64,000 bases of DNA from HTCC5015 sp051747425. GTDB taxonomy: Bacteria > Pseudomonadota > Gammaproteobacteria > HTCC5015. The stretch's first letter is position 1; each line of letters begins with the position of its first letter. Under the pieces are notes generated by a model. The model ran no database searches, was not told the DNA's origin, and was given only the letters and a program-made list of their open reading frames with translations. Shown here piece by piece: positions 25,019-33,909 of the stretch. The translations under genes and the position numbers were made by a program. The stretch covers positions 1 through 64,000 of the forward strand of contig JBNJGD010000008.1 of the NCBI GenBank assembly GCA_051747425.1, in the 5' to 3' direction.

Positions 25019-25528
25019 TTATGAACCAGCCCGCTCGTAGCGGCAGAAACGGTAGTTGAGTGGCGGCTGTTCGCCGATCGCCTCCTGGTGATGGTGCTCT
25101 TCGTCCGTGCAGATCCAGCTGCCGTCGTCCCACTCGGGGAAATGGGCATCACCCTCGATGTCGAGGTCGATATGGGTCAGGTGCAGCACATCGGCGGCGG
25201 GCAGTGCCTGGCAGTAGAGTTCGGCACCGCCCATCAAAAAGACATCTTCCGCATCGTCCAGAGTCGCCAACGCTTCGTCCAGTGAGTGCACCACCTCGGC
25301 CCCTTCCGCCCGCCACTGAGGGTTGCGGGTGACGACCACATTGCGCCTTCCCGGCAGGGGTCGGCCGATGGAGTCCCAGGTTTTTCGCCCCATCACAATG
25401 GGGTGTCCCAGCGTTGTCGCCTTGAAGTGCTTGAGGTCGGCGGACAACCGCCAGGGAAGTTCGTTATTGAGACCAATAACGCGATGGTTGGCCAGTGCGG
25501 CAATCAGGTGCAGTGTCGGTTTGGGCAT
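25019..25528 (-). CDS. folA: Dihydrofolate reductase
   Basis: 169-residue enzyme that reduces dihydrofolate with NADPH. Typical segments are LIAALANHRVIGLNNELPWR, FKATTLGHPIVMGRKTWDSIG and the NADPH loop LMGGAELYCQAL. The stop codon is only 6 nt from repeat element A. It is functionally paired with thyA. Confidence 0.97.
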   Translation of the reverse strand: MPKPTLHLIAALANHRVIGLNNELPWRLSADLKHFKATTLGHPIVMGRKTWDSIGRPLPGRRNVVVTRNPQWRAEGAEVVHSLDEALATLDDAEDVFLMGGAELYCQALPAADVLHLTHIDLDIEGDAHFPEWDDGSWICTDEEHHHQEAIGEQPPLNYRFCRYERAGS

Positions 25529-25790
25529 TGCGTTTAGCGAATTCTGAGTGGTGTTTCACTTTATCAGTATGCAGGCAGTGCCAACAGCACTTTATCCGGG
25601 CTGAAGAGCGCACATGAGAAATAACTTGTACTTCCTTGTTGAAGGGGCGATTTATCTGTCCTATTATCGGCCCGAGTGTACAGGCTATGCAGCTTTGTCA
25701 CTTAGGTGGTGGGGACTGCACCCGGGTAGTTTCCGCTGCACATGTTTGTATGTTCCAAAACCACAAACTTCTTATAAGAGGCTTGAATCA
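25529..25790 (+). other. Long AT-richer leader upstream of the first porin
   Basis: 262 nt separating folA (minus) from the porin (plus). It must hold both promoters. The stretch is noticeably less GC-rich than its neighbours, as expected for a strong porin promoter and a long 5' untranslated region. An in-frame open extension of the porin from 25614 has no signal-peptide character and is judged non-coding. I see no recognisable riboswitch or operator. Confidence 0.4.
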
Positions 25791-26825
25791 ATGAAACTAG
25801 TACGCAAAGCAGTTCTGGCTACCGCGGTAGCCGCCGCAATGGCCCCCATGGCCGCTTCCGCTGACGCCACCGTTTACGGTGAGTTCGATGTCTCCTTTGG
25901 CCTGGAAATGGCTGAGGAAAGCGCGTTTGCCGTTGAGGGTTCTCCCGCTGGCGATAACCGTTTGGGTATCCGCGGCGCCATCGACACTTACAATGGCAAC
26001 GAAGTGACCTACCAGGGCGAAGTCAGCATCAGCCCCGAAAGTCAGAACAGTGTTCTGGCCAACAACTACCACACTTACATTGGCTATCGCACGGACAGCT
26101 ATGAAGTTCGTGGCGGTACGCAGCACCTGCCGCTGCGTTTGACCATGGAGAAGACTGATCTCTTCCAGGGTACCTACGCCGACCAGAACAATGCAGTTGT
26201 CCTGCCTAACACCATTGCCACCGACTCGGTCATGTTTCTGAGCAGCAATGACAATATGCGCTGGGCCGTGTCTCTGGACTGGGCCGCCGCTAACGGCGAG
26301 AGCGCCAACGACCCCGATGCTCAGGACAATATGCGTATCGGTGGCATGGTCGACTTCAAATTGTCTGAAGGCAACACCGTGGCCGTGGGTCTGGAAAACC
26401 TGAAGGACTCCTACACGGCACTGGGTATCACCGGCTCCTTTGACCTCGGTGGTGGCGTTGGCGTAACCGCTGGCTACAGCAGTGTGGACATTGATGGCGG
26501 CAATACGCCGACCACCCTCACCGGTGGTGGTTACATGGCCATGGGTGACGATGCCCGCGTCAAAGCCCAGATCGGCATGCTCGACCCCGATGTCAACGGT
26601 GCTGACGATCCCACTTACTTTGCCGTGGGTTACGACAAGCGCCTGGCTGACACTGTGACTGGCTACCTGTTGTTTGCTACAGGCATGGACAGTGGCCTTG
26701 CTGGTGGCGCACAGGCGGCTGGTGTTGCCACGCCGGGTGCAGTGACTCCGCCCAACTACCCGCTGGAGACCGACAACGATGGCGACAGCTCCGTTCTGGC
26801 GGCGGGTCTGAAAATGAGCTTCTAA
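25791..26825 (+). CDS. Gram-negative porin
   Basis: 344-residue outer-membrane protein starting at ATG 25791 after AAGAGG. The signal peptide ends MAASADA. The mature protein begins ATVYGEFDVSFGLEM, the first strand of a general (Porin_4-type) trimeric porin, and ends in Phe (LKMSF), the outer-membrane sorting signal. The mature protein is very acidic. It probably forms a general diffusion pore. A UUCG-loop terminator follows, so it is monocistronic. Confidence 0.9.
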   Translation: MKLVRKAVLATAVAAAMAPMAASADATVYGEFDVSFGLEMAEESAFAVEGSPAGDNRLGIRGAIDTYNGNEVTYQGEVSISPESQNSVLANNYHTYIGYRTDSYEVRGGTQHLPLRLTMEKTDLFQGTYADQNNAVVLPNTIATDSVMFLSSNDNMRWAVSLDWAAANGESANDPDAQDNMRIGGMVDFKLSEGNTVAVGLENLKDSYTALGITGSFDLGGGVGVTAGYSSVDIDGGNTPTTLTGGGYMAMGDDARVKAQIGMLDPDVNGADDPTYFAVGYDKRLADTVTGYLLFATGMDSGLAGGAQAAGVATPGAVTPPNYPLETDNDGDSSVLAAGLKMSF

Positions 26826-26854
26826 AAGGCTCTTGCACTTTGTGCAAATCAAAG

Positions 26855-26879
26855 GGGCGCCTTCGGGCGCCCTTTTTTT
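26855..26879 (+). terminator. Rho-independent terminator with UUCG loop
   Basis: Stem GGGCGCC / GGCGCCC closed by a TTCG tetraloop and followed by seven T. It is just downstream of the porin gene. Confidence 0.93.
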
Positions 26880-27020
26880 GTGCTCGAATTCAGGGGGCTT
26901 GATGGGGATCAATGACAGCCTGTTGTCGTCTGTGTGACAAAATGACCCAATTGTCATATTTATGTCATATTACACAGACAGAATGCCGACCAGTTTGAAC
27001 AAACCCAAAGGAATCGCGAC

Positions 27021-28007
27021 ATGAAGAAAGTACTTTGCACAGCAGTGGTGGTGGCCATGACCCTGCCTTCCCTGGCCCAGGCGGAAGCCCAGCTTTACGG
27101 CAAAATTCGTGCCTTTGTCGGCGAATACGACAATGGCGCCAACAGCGAGTGGAAGGCCAGCAGCGAATCGTCGCGCCTGGGTTTCAAGGGCAGCAGTGAC
27201 CTGGAACACGACCTGGAGGTCATCTATCAGCTCGAGTACCAGATTGACCCCACAGAAGGCTCCGGCATTGGCGTGGAAAAGGACAGTTCTGACGATGATG
27301 AGGTCGTCAAGGCCCGCAACCAGTACATCGGTCTGCGCGGCGGCTTTGGCTCGGTCATCGTCGGGCAGCACGATACGCCTCTCAAGGACGCCCAGGGCAA
27401 GGTGGACCTCTACAGCAGCTACGAGGAAGCCGACATCAAGAAGGTCTTCAGCGGCGAAAACCGCGAGCGAAATATCGTTTACTACATTTCGCCTGAGATG
27501 GCGGGGCTGGAAGTCCATGTGGCCGCCATGCCGGGCCGCAACAACGATCTGGACGGTGACGGCCGCCCCGAGACCGGCCTGACCGATGCCACTTCCGTGG
27601 CGCTGACTTACTCCAACGGCCCGCTCTACCTCGCCGTGGCCAATGACAACAATGTGCCCGGCAACGGTCCCGACAGCAGCATCACGAGTTTCTTCGGTCA
27701 ATACCGCTGGGATGCCGTTCGGCTGGGCTGGGGCTACCAGACTGAAGACCTGAATGGCGCCGAGTACGACGGTTACCTGACCAGCCTCGGAGTTCAGCTG
27801 AGTGAACCACTGGAGCTCAAGTTACAGCACATCGCCCGCACGGCTGACCAGACCGGTGATCCGGAGGACAGCCAGACCACCGTGGGTCTCGACTACGCGC
27901 TTGGCGACGACACCACGCTGACGGCTTATGCCAGCAATCGCGATGAGGAAATTGGCGGGAAAGCCGAGCTGGACGCCTATGTGGTTGGCCTGTTGCACAA
28001 TTTCTGA
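27021..28007 (+). CDS. Gram-negative porin
   Basis: 328-residue outer-membrane protein with a clear signal peptide (MKKVLCTAVVVAMTLPSLAQA). The first strand AEAQLYGKIRAFVGEY and SSRLGFKGSSDL are typical of the Porin_4/OmpC-like family, and the protein ends in HNF. A very acidic loop (KDSSDDDEVVK, about residue 90) precedes the conserved RNQYIGLRGGFGSVIVGQHDTP constriction-loop region. It belongs to the same superfamily as the upstream porin but is not a close copy. It has its own terminator. Confidence 0.92.
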   Translation: MKKVLCTAVVVAMTLPSLAQAEAQLYGKIRAFVGEYDNGANSEWKASSESSRLGFKGSSDLEHDLEVIYQLEYQIDPTEGSGIGVEKDSSDDDEVVKARNQYIGLRGGFGSVIVGQHDTPLKDAQGKVDLYSSYEEADIKKVFSGENRERNIVYYISPEMAGLEVHVAAMPGRNNDLDGDGRPETGLTDATSVALTYSNGPLYLAVANDNNVPGNGPDSSITSFFGQYRWDAVRLGWGYQTEDLNGAEYDGYLTSLGVQLSEPLELKLQHIARTADQTGDPEDSQTTVGLDYALGDDTTLTAYASNRDEEIGGKAELDAYVVGLLHNF

Positions 28008-28033
28008 GACGAATTCAATGACGGTAAAATGAA

Positions 28034-28060
28034 AGCGGCGCCTGCGGGCGCCGCTTTTTT
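28034..28060 (+). terminator. Rho-independent terminator
   Basis: Nine-bp stem AGCGGCGCC / GGCGCCGCT with TGCG loop and T-run. It ends the second porin message. Confidence 0.92.
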
Positions 28061-28195
28061 AATGCTTGTGTAAAACGGGTTCAGACCGGGGAGTGGGCCG
28101 ATGCGAATTCGCGCCAAACCGGGCTCTACCGTCCACGACTTTGTAAAAAACTGTTATCTTTCCCGGCTGGGAAGATATTTTCAAAGGGCATAGTA

Positions 28196-29536
28196 ATGAA
28201 AAGAATCGCTACTCTCGCACTCGGCATGGTGTTCTCTTTTGCTGCAGCGGCTAATGATGACATCGAATTGATGAAGCAGTATTTCAATGCGGGCAACAGC
28301 GTGGCCGCTTACGAACTGGGCTGGGAGCTGCGCCACGCCTACGAAGGCAACCCGGATTTCGATTACTACTTCGGTGCCGCCGCCGTGGATGCCGGTGACG
28401 CCAGTCAGGGGGTTTTCGCTCTGGAGCGCGCGCTGATGGCCCGTCCTAACTGGCGCGCCGCCCGTCTCGAACTGGCCCGGGGTTATTTTCTACTCGAGGA
28501 ATACGCGCGTTCGCGGGACGAGTTCGAGCGCGTTCAGCGTGCCGATCCTCCCGAGGATGTCCAGGCCAAGATTACCCAGTACCTCAATGCCATTCGCATC
28601 CGCGAGGGGCGTTACAAAAGCACCGCGAGAGCGCGCTTCTTTGTCGGCTTCGGCAGCGACGACAATGTCAACCAGAGCGTCGACGATGGCACGGTGGCCA
28701 TCACCAACGGACTGTTCAATGGGCTTTCCCTGCTCTTGCCGCAAACCAGCCAGGCTCAGGATTCCAGCTTCAGCGAGGCCGGCTTTGACTTGAACATGAA
28801 CTTCCCGTTGACCACGCGGTGGTCGATGTTTGCCCAGGGTGGCTTGTCCACCACGCAGTACGGTGACGAGCCGGCCAACGAGTTCAGCAACACCACCATG
28901 AACCTGGCAGCCGGCGTCAAACAGCGCTTTGGCAAAAACCAGATTACCTACAGTCTGGCCAACCAGGCCTATATTCTGAAGGAAGAGCACCTGCGTAACC
29001 TGGGCATGTTCTCCGTCAATTACGAGCGGGAGCTGGATCCCCGACAGCGCCTGCGTGTTTACGGCTTGCTGACGCAAACCGACTACGCCCAATCCGCTGC
29101 CTCGGCCCAGGAGAGCGATCAGCACATTCTGGGCGCCAGCTACAGCCGACAGTTTCCGGTGCGTTGGTCACCGCTTTGGTCGGCCGGTCTGAGTTACGGC
29201 TCTGAGTCGGCCCAGGAAGACGACAACCAGACATCCCGCAGTCGTTACGACCGCGACTTCTACGGCCTGAGTTCGTCGGTCTTTCTCAGCTTTAACGCGC
29301 GCCACGGTTTGCTCGCCAGTGTGTCCTGGCAGGACAGCAGCTACGACGAAATCGATCCTTTGTTTGGGGTCAAGCAGGACGGCGACCTGACGCGACTGCG
29401 CCTCGACTACAACTATTTGATCAGCCGAGGCTGGAAGTTTACGGCCTACGCCAGCCAGAGTGACAACAGCTCGGACCACCCGCTGCGCGACTATGACCGC
29501 GCCGTTTACGGCTTGCGGCTGAGTTATGAGCACTAA
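28196..29536 (+). CDS. Slam-like outer-membrane protein (TPR plus DUF560 barrel)
   Basis: 446-residue protein with a signal peptide (about 1-18). An N-terminal TPR-like helical region (about 20-125) includes GVFALERALMARPNWRAARLELARG and LNAIRIREGRYK. It leads into a predicted beta-barrel (about 140-446) that begins RFFVGFGSDDNVNQS. This layout fits the surface lipoprotein assembly modulator (Slam, DUF560) family, which exports TbpB-like lipoproteins or hemophilin-like proteins. The C-terminus is YEH, not the usual aromatic. The two secreted FecR-barrel genes directly downstream are its likely cargo; this is inference from context. Confidence 0.68.
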   Translation: MKRIATLALGMVFSFAAAANDDIELMKQYFNAGNSVAAYELGWELRHAYEGNPDFDYYFGAAAVDAGDASQGVFALERALMARPNWRAARLELARGYFLLEEYARSRDEFERVQRADPPEDVQAKITQYLNAIRIREGRYKSTARARFFVGFGSDDNVNQSVDDGTVAITNGLFNGLSLLLPQTSQAQDSSFSEAGFDLNMNFPLTTRWSMFAQGGLSTTQYGDEPANEFSNTTMNLAAGVKQRFGKNQITYSLANQAYILKEEHLRNLGMFSVNYERELDPRQRLRVYGLLTQTDYAQSAASAQESDQHILGASYSRQFPVRWSPLWSAGLSYGSESAQEDDNQTSRSRYDRDFYGLSSSVFLSFNARHGLLASVSWQDSSYDEIDPLFGVKQDGDLTRLRLDYNYLISRGWKFTAYASQSDNSSDHPLRDYDRAVYGLRLSYEH

Positions 29537-29626
29537 TTGGGGATTTGGCGTTTTGTGACCCGCTGCCCATAAAGTGCTGTGGGCCGGGGCTATACTCGCC
29601 CCACAGCCACTGACCAGGAAATGATA

Positions 29627-31714
29627 ATGAAAAAACCGCAGTTGACCGTCTCAGTAGCATTGCTTTTGCTCGCCAACGCCGCCAGTGGCGAGTTGGTCAG
29701 GGATGGTGTGTGGCAGGTACGCCAGGGGGAATCGTTGTCGGCCATTCTTGACAAGGCGTTCCCCAATCAGCCTTTGCGCCAGAGCCGCATTGAGCGACTG
29801 TCACGGCGGCTCAGTCCCTCGGCCTTCGACACTGCCGGTGACTTGGTGGTGGGTCAGGAATTGCGCCTTCCCGGTGCCCGCATGCCTCGTCAGGCAAGTC
29901 GGCGCCAAAGCGGAGCGGGCCGCCAGGTGGCGAAAGTGGTGGTGGTCAGTGGCAACGGTTCTGCCACGGGCGATGATGGCCGCGCCCGCCCGCTGGAGCG
30001 AGGCGCGCCGGTCTACAAGGGCGATACCCTGAGCACCGAGCGGGCCCGCGCCCAGGTGCGGTTCTCCGATGGCTCTCTGGTCTCATTGCGCCCCAACACC
30101 CAGTTCAAGGTGGAGGAATACCAGTACGATGGCGAAGAGGGCGAGGAAGAGCGCGGCCTGTTCAATTTGATCAAGGGCGGCTTCCGCACCATCTCCGGCG
30201 CCATCGGCAAACTCAATCGCGATAACTACGAAGTCAAGACGGCCGTGGCCACCATCGGTATCCGCGGTACCCACTACGGGGTCACCATCTGCGATCCCTG
30301 TCAGGACGGTGATGAAGAGCGCAGAGGCCTGTTTGGCGGTGTCGTTGACGGTGAGATCGTGGTTAAAAACGACCAGGGCGAGTTCACCTTTGGCAATGAC
30401 GAGTACTTCCATTTGCCCGACGGGGGCGGCAAGCCCCGTGGCCTGATTGCCCCACCCGGCTTTGTTTTTGGTGACCAGGGCGATGATGCCGAAGAAGGCT
30501 CCAGTGAGGACGGCTTACCCGGCTCCGGCGATACGGCGGAAGGCACGGAGAGTGCCGGCGGGGAAGGGGAAGGCCAGAGTGGCTACAGCGATCCCGAGGC
30601 GGATGAGCGAGCCGCCGAGAGCAACCGGACCGTTCCCGGTGGCGAGTTTGAGTCGGACAAGGACGACACCGGCTTCAACAGCCAGCGCGACGACGATCTG
30701 GTGACCGAGCTGGAGGGCTTGAAGGAGACGGGTGATTTGCCGGATCAACTCGACCTTACCGGCGAACAGGAAGAAGTGGCTCAGACGGATCCTTTTCCCC
30801 AGCCGGTCGGCGAGCTCATCACGCCGACTCAGTCGGCCCAGGTAGGCTTTATTTCGCTGGGCAACAATCTGGCGGGTACGCCCTCCGGAGCTACCGAGAG
30901 TTGGTCGGGCGAGTCCGCCTATATCACCCCCCGGCCCACCCCCGGCCCCGGTGGTTTTGACCTGACTTCAGTGGATTTTGTGAACGAGAACGGCGAGCGT
31001 TTCGTTTACCGCAAGCAGGACGGTGCGCCACTGGTAGACGCCGGCTACGACGCCGATTTCGGGGTCAGTTGGGGGCGCTGGAGCGAGGCCACCCTGCAGG
31101 CCGTGGATACCGTGAATACGCCGGACACGATTGAAACAGCTCCGATCGTAACCGATTTGCACTTTATGCTGGCGGAGTCGCCCATCCAGAACATTCAGGA
31201 TTTTGAGAGCCAGCTGGACTTGATGGGTTACACGCTTCAGACAGCGCCGACCACTCTGACAATGTTTGAGCACAATAGCGGTACTGCGTCGACGGCGCCT
31301 GTGGATCTGGCGGGCAACGAGGGCGCTGTCTCCGCCGCCATGATGTCGATTGACTTGGTGAATTACGACATCACCCAGCTTACGGTCAATGCCGACTTTG
31401 GTACCCATGGCTATATTCTCGCGTTGGATGGCGGCTCCCCTCTGGTCAATGTGTCCGATATTGTTAATGGCTCGGTTTCGTCGATCGATATGGCGGGCGA
31501 CTACTGCGCCGATGGCATTAGCACTTGCACCAATTCAGAGGCGCTCAATGGTCAGGCCAGTGTGGCATTGATTGCCGTGCCAGGCAGCGCAGCTTATCCC
31601 GAGGGCGCAATGGGAGCGGCGGTCACTTACGCCGGAAGAGGCACGGTTAACCCGGGCGACATCGGTGTCGCGGGAGCGGTACTGCTGAGTGCTCAGGGTT
31701 CAACAGGTTGGTAA
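29627..31714 (+). CDS. Secreted LysM-FecR protein with C-terminal TbpB-like barrel domain, copy 1
   Basis: 695 residues from ATG 29627 (AGGA 8 nt upstream). In order: signal peptide (1-20); a LysM/FimV-like module (about 22-84, WQVRQGESLSAILDKAF); a FecR domain (about 100-270, with RFSDGSLVSLRPNTQFKVEE and IGIRGTHYGV); a very acidic low-complexity linker (about 283-400); and a beta-rich C-terminal domain with SWGRW, VDLAG and a small Cys pair (YCADGISTC). That last domain recalls the TbpB-like/PagP-like barrels carried by Slam substrates. There is no transmembrane helix or neighbouring sigma factor, so it is not a classical FecR regulator. Its FecR part is nearly identical to copy 2. Confidence 0.75.
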   Translation: MKKPQLTVSVALLLLANAASGELVRDGVWQVRQGESLSAILDKAFPNQPLRQSRIERLSRRLSPSAFDTAGDLVVGQELRLPGARMPRQASRRQSGAGRQVAKVVVVSGNGSATGDDGRARPLERGAPVYKGDTLSTERARAQVRFSDGSLVSLRPNTQFKVEEYQYDGEEGEEERGLFNLIKGGFRTISGAIGKLNRDNYEVKTAVATIGIRGTHYGVTICDPCQDGDEERRGLFGGVVDGEIVVKNDQGEFTFGNDEYFHLPDGGGKPRGLIAPPGFVFGDQGDDAEEGSSEDGLPGSGDTAEGTESAGGEGEGQSGYSDPEADERAAESNRTVPGGEFESDKDDTGFNSQRDDDLVTELEGLKETGDLPDQLDLTGEQEEVAQTDPFPQPVGELITPTQSAQVGFISLGNNLAGTPSGATESWSGESAYITPRPTPGPGGFDLTSVDFVNENGERFVYRKQDGAPLVDAGYDADFGVSWGRWSEATLQAVDTVNTPDTIETAPIVTDLHFMLAESPIQNIQDFESQLDLMGYTLQTAPTTLTMFEHNSGTASTAPVDLAGNEGAVSAAMMSIDLVNYDITQLTVNADFGTHGYILALDGGSPLVNVSDIVNGSVSSIDMAGDYCADGISTCTNSEALNGQASVALIAVPGSAAYPEGAMGAAVTYAGRGTVNPGDIGVAGAVLLSAQGSTGW
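30001..30442 (+). repeat. FecR-domain segment nearly identical to copy 2 (first copy)
   Basis: By eye this 442-nt segment differs from 32119-32560 at about 18 positions, mostly synonymous, and includes about 125 nt with no difference at all. The flanking parts of the two genes are far more diverged. Confidence 0.9.
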
Positions 31715-31747
31715 TTGGATAGCAAAGGGCTTTAAAGGAGATTAGCG

Positions 31748-33835
31748 ATGAAGCGTTTGGCAATAGCAGTATGTGTGGCCATGGGTGGCGCCAGCGGCGC
31801 CAGCCAGGCGGAGCTGGTTAGAGACGGTGTTTGGGAAGTTGAAGAAGGGCAAAAACTGGATACCGTGTTGTCCGCAGCATTTCCCAATGAACCATTGAGG
31901 CAGCGGCGTATTGAGCGCCTGGCCAAGAGGCTGAGCCCCGATGCTTTTGATGAATCAGGGGAGCTCGTTGCCGGTCAGGAACTACGACTGCCCGGGGCGC
32001 GGATGCCGAAGCAAAAAACGGCTGAGATCAGCCGGGAAGGCGAAGTGGGTCGCGTGGTGGTCGTCAGTGGGAGTGGTTCTGCGAAGGGCGATGATGGCCG
32101 CGCTCGTCCCCTGGAGCGAGGCGCGCCGGTCTACAAGGGCGATACGCTGAGCACCGAGCGGTCCCGCGCCCAGGTGCGTTTCTCCGATGGCTCTCTGGTC
32201 TCATTGCGCCCCAATACCCAGTTCAAGGTGGAGGAATACCAGTACGATGGCGAAGAGGGCGAGGAAGAGCGCGGCCTGTTCAATTTGATCAAGGGCGGCT
32301 TCCGCACCATCTCCGGCGCCATCGGCAAACTCAATCGCGACAACTACGAAGTCAAGACGGCCGTGGCCACCATTGGTATCCGCGGCACCCACTACGGGGT
32401 CACGATCTGCGACCCCTGCCAGGACGGTGACGAGGAGCGCAGAGGCCTGTTTGGCGGTGTGGTCGACGGTGAGATCGTGGTGAAAAACGACCAGGGCGAG
32501 TTCACCTTCGGCAATGACGAATACTTCCATTTGCCCGACGGCGGCGGTAAGCCCCGTGGCGTGATTGTTCCCCCCGGTTTTGTCTTCGGCAATGACGAGG
32601 ACGAAGCCCCCGATGGTGAAGGCGATGGCGGTGACAGTGACGGCACCGCTGGTGGCGGTGGCCAGGGTGGTTACAGTGATCCCGACGCCGACCAACGCTC
32701 GGCCGAGAGCAATCAGAATGGCCCGGATAATGATTTTGAATCCGACAAGGACGACAGTGACTTCAACAGTCGCCGCGGTGATGATCTGGTGGCCGAGTTG
32801 GAAGACCTGCAAGATCAGGGGCTGCTTCCCGACAGCCTGGATTTCCGTAGCGAAGAAGACCCTGTGACAGGTTCGGACCCTTTCCCTTTGCCTGCTGGTG
32901 AACCACTCCAGGTGGGACAGGCCACAGTGGTAGGCATGGGCGGTACCAAGGGCTTTGATGGCAGCACGGACATTTTTGCTGGCGGGTTTGGCGCTGGTGA
33001 CGGGTTTTATTTGACACCTCAAGCGGGCGGTGGCTTTGTCCTGAGCGATATCGACTTTGTCGACAGCGACGGCAGCCGTTTTGTTTTCCGCAGCCAGGAT
33101 AGCGGCGCCACACTGGCAGAAAACGGCTACGAGGCCGGTTTTGATATCAGCTGGGGCCGCTGGTCCGATGTTGAGCTGGATGTTGAAAAGAGTGCGGAAG
33201 GGGTGGTCGTCAGCGACACCTTTGAAGTGTCCACTGGCCTTCACTATATGGTCCCCGGCGATGCGGTAACCAATGCCACAGATTTTGAAAACAAGATGGA
33301 TCAATTGGCCTCATTTGAACTCTTGAATACGGACAGTTATGGCGGCGCTATTTTTCAGCCGCTACAAAACGGCTCTGGCTCAATCGCGGCAACTACCCCC
33401 GTGGATATGGCGGGTCAGACAGGCGAACTGGGTTTTGCCGAGCTTCGCATCAACATGACTGACTATTCCGTTTCGGAGTTGAATATCAATGCGGGCGGGT
33501 TTGCAGATGGCTCCTCCTATAATCTCTACTACTACGATTCGACGGGTGAGGTCACTGTGGCTGATATCGTCAACGATCCTTCCCTTTCCATTGCAATGGA
33601 TGGCAGCTGTTTTGGCGGCGTTTGTACAGGCGGTACGAATGACGGTGGCTGGAATGTTGAGGGCGAGGCCAATATCCGCTTTGTGATTGCCCCTGTGTCT
33701 GATGGTATGCCCGATGGCGGCGTCGGTGCAGCGGTTCAGTACAGTGGCATAGGCGTGGACGGAAACGGGGTTGAGAATGGTGATATCGGTGTTGTCGGTA
33801 CGGTGTTCCTATCGGGTAATGCTATCCCCCAATAA
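31748..33835 (+). CDS. Secreted LysM-FecR protein with C-terminal TbpB-like barrel domain, copy 2
   Basis: 695 residues, exactly the same length as copy 1, starting at ATG 31748 after AAAGGAG. It has the same order: signal peptide, LysM-like module (WEVEEGQKLDTVLSAAF), FecR domain, acidic linker, and C-terminal beta domain with SWGRW, LHYMV, VDMAG and Cys pair (SCFGGVC). The C-terminal third is only moderately similar to copy 1, so the two probably present different surfaces. It lies 33 nt after copy 1 and is followed by a terminator; the three genes from 28196 likely form one expression unit. Confidence 0.75.
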   Translation: MKRLAIAVCVAMGGASGASQAELVRDGVWEVEEGQKLDTVLSAAFPNEPLRQRRIERLAKRLSPDAFDESGELVAGQELRLPGARMPKQKTAEISREGEVGRVVVVSGSGSAKGDDGRARPLERGAPVYKGDTLSTERSRAQVRFSDGSLVSLRPNTQFKVEEYQYDGEEGEEERGLFNLIKGGFRTISGAIGKLNRDNYEVKTAVATIGIRGTHYGVTICDPCQDGDEERRGLFGGVVDGEIVVKNDQGEFTFGNDEYFHLPDGGGKPRGVIVPPGFVFGNDEDEAPDGEGDGGDSDGTAGGGGQGGYSDPDADQRSAESNQNGPDNDFESDKDDSDFNSRRGDDLVAELEDLQDQGLLPDSLDFRSEEDPVTGSDPFPLPAGEPLQVGQATVVGMGGTKGFDGSTDIFAGGFGAGDGFYLTPQAGGGFVLSDIDFVDSDGSRFVFRSQDSGATLAENGYEAGFDISWGRWSDVELDVEKSAEGVVVSDTFEVSTGLHYMVPGDAVTNATDFENKMDQLASFELLNTDSYGGAIFQPLQNGSGSIAATTPVDMAGQTGELGFAELRINMTDYSVSELNINAGGFADGSSYNLYYYDSTGEVTVADIVNDPSLSIAMDGSCFGGVCTGGTNDGGWNVEGEANIRFVIAPVSDGMPDGGVGAAVQYSGIGVDGNGVENGDIGVVGTVFLSGNAIPQ
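32119..32560 (+). repeat. FecR-domain segment nearly identical to copy 1 (second copy)
   Basis: Partner of 30001-30442, at a constant offset of 2118 nt with no gaps. The near identity at third codon positions suggests recent gene conversion or a recent partial duplication. Confidence 0.9.
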
Positions 33836-33858
33836 CTGTTCTGCTGAATGGTTGACCG

Positions 33859-33883
33859 GGGCCGGCATTGCCGGCCCTTTTTT
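33859..33883 (+). terminator. Rho-independent terminator
   Basis: Eight-bp stem GGGCCGGC / GCCGGCCC with ATT loop and six T. It closes the Slam-FecR gene group. Confidence 0.92.
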
Positions 33884-33909
33884 ATGTTCGCCTGTGGCAA
33901 AATAATCCC

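Noticed and set aside
25614..25790. In-frame N-terminal extension of the first porin.
   Set aside because: It would bury a clear signal peptide that has its own AAGAGG site. The extension is Trp/Tyr/Cys-rich without pattern.
29627..33835. Interpretation of the FecR-domain proteins as FecI/FecR-type anti-sigma regulators.
   Set aside because: They have signal peptides, no transmembrane helix, LysM-like modules and no neighbouring ECF sigma factor or TonB receptor.
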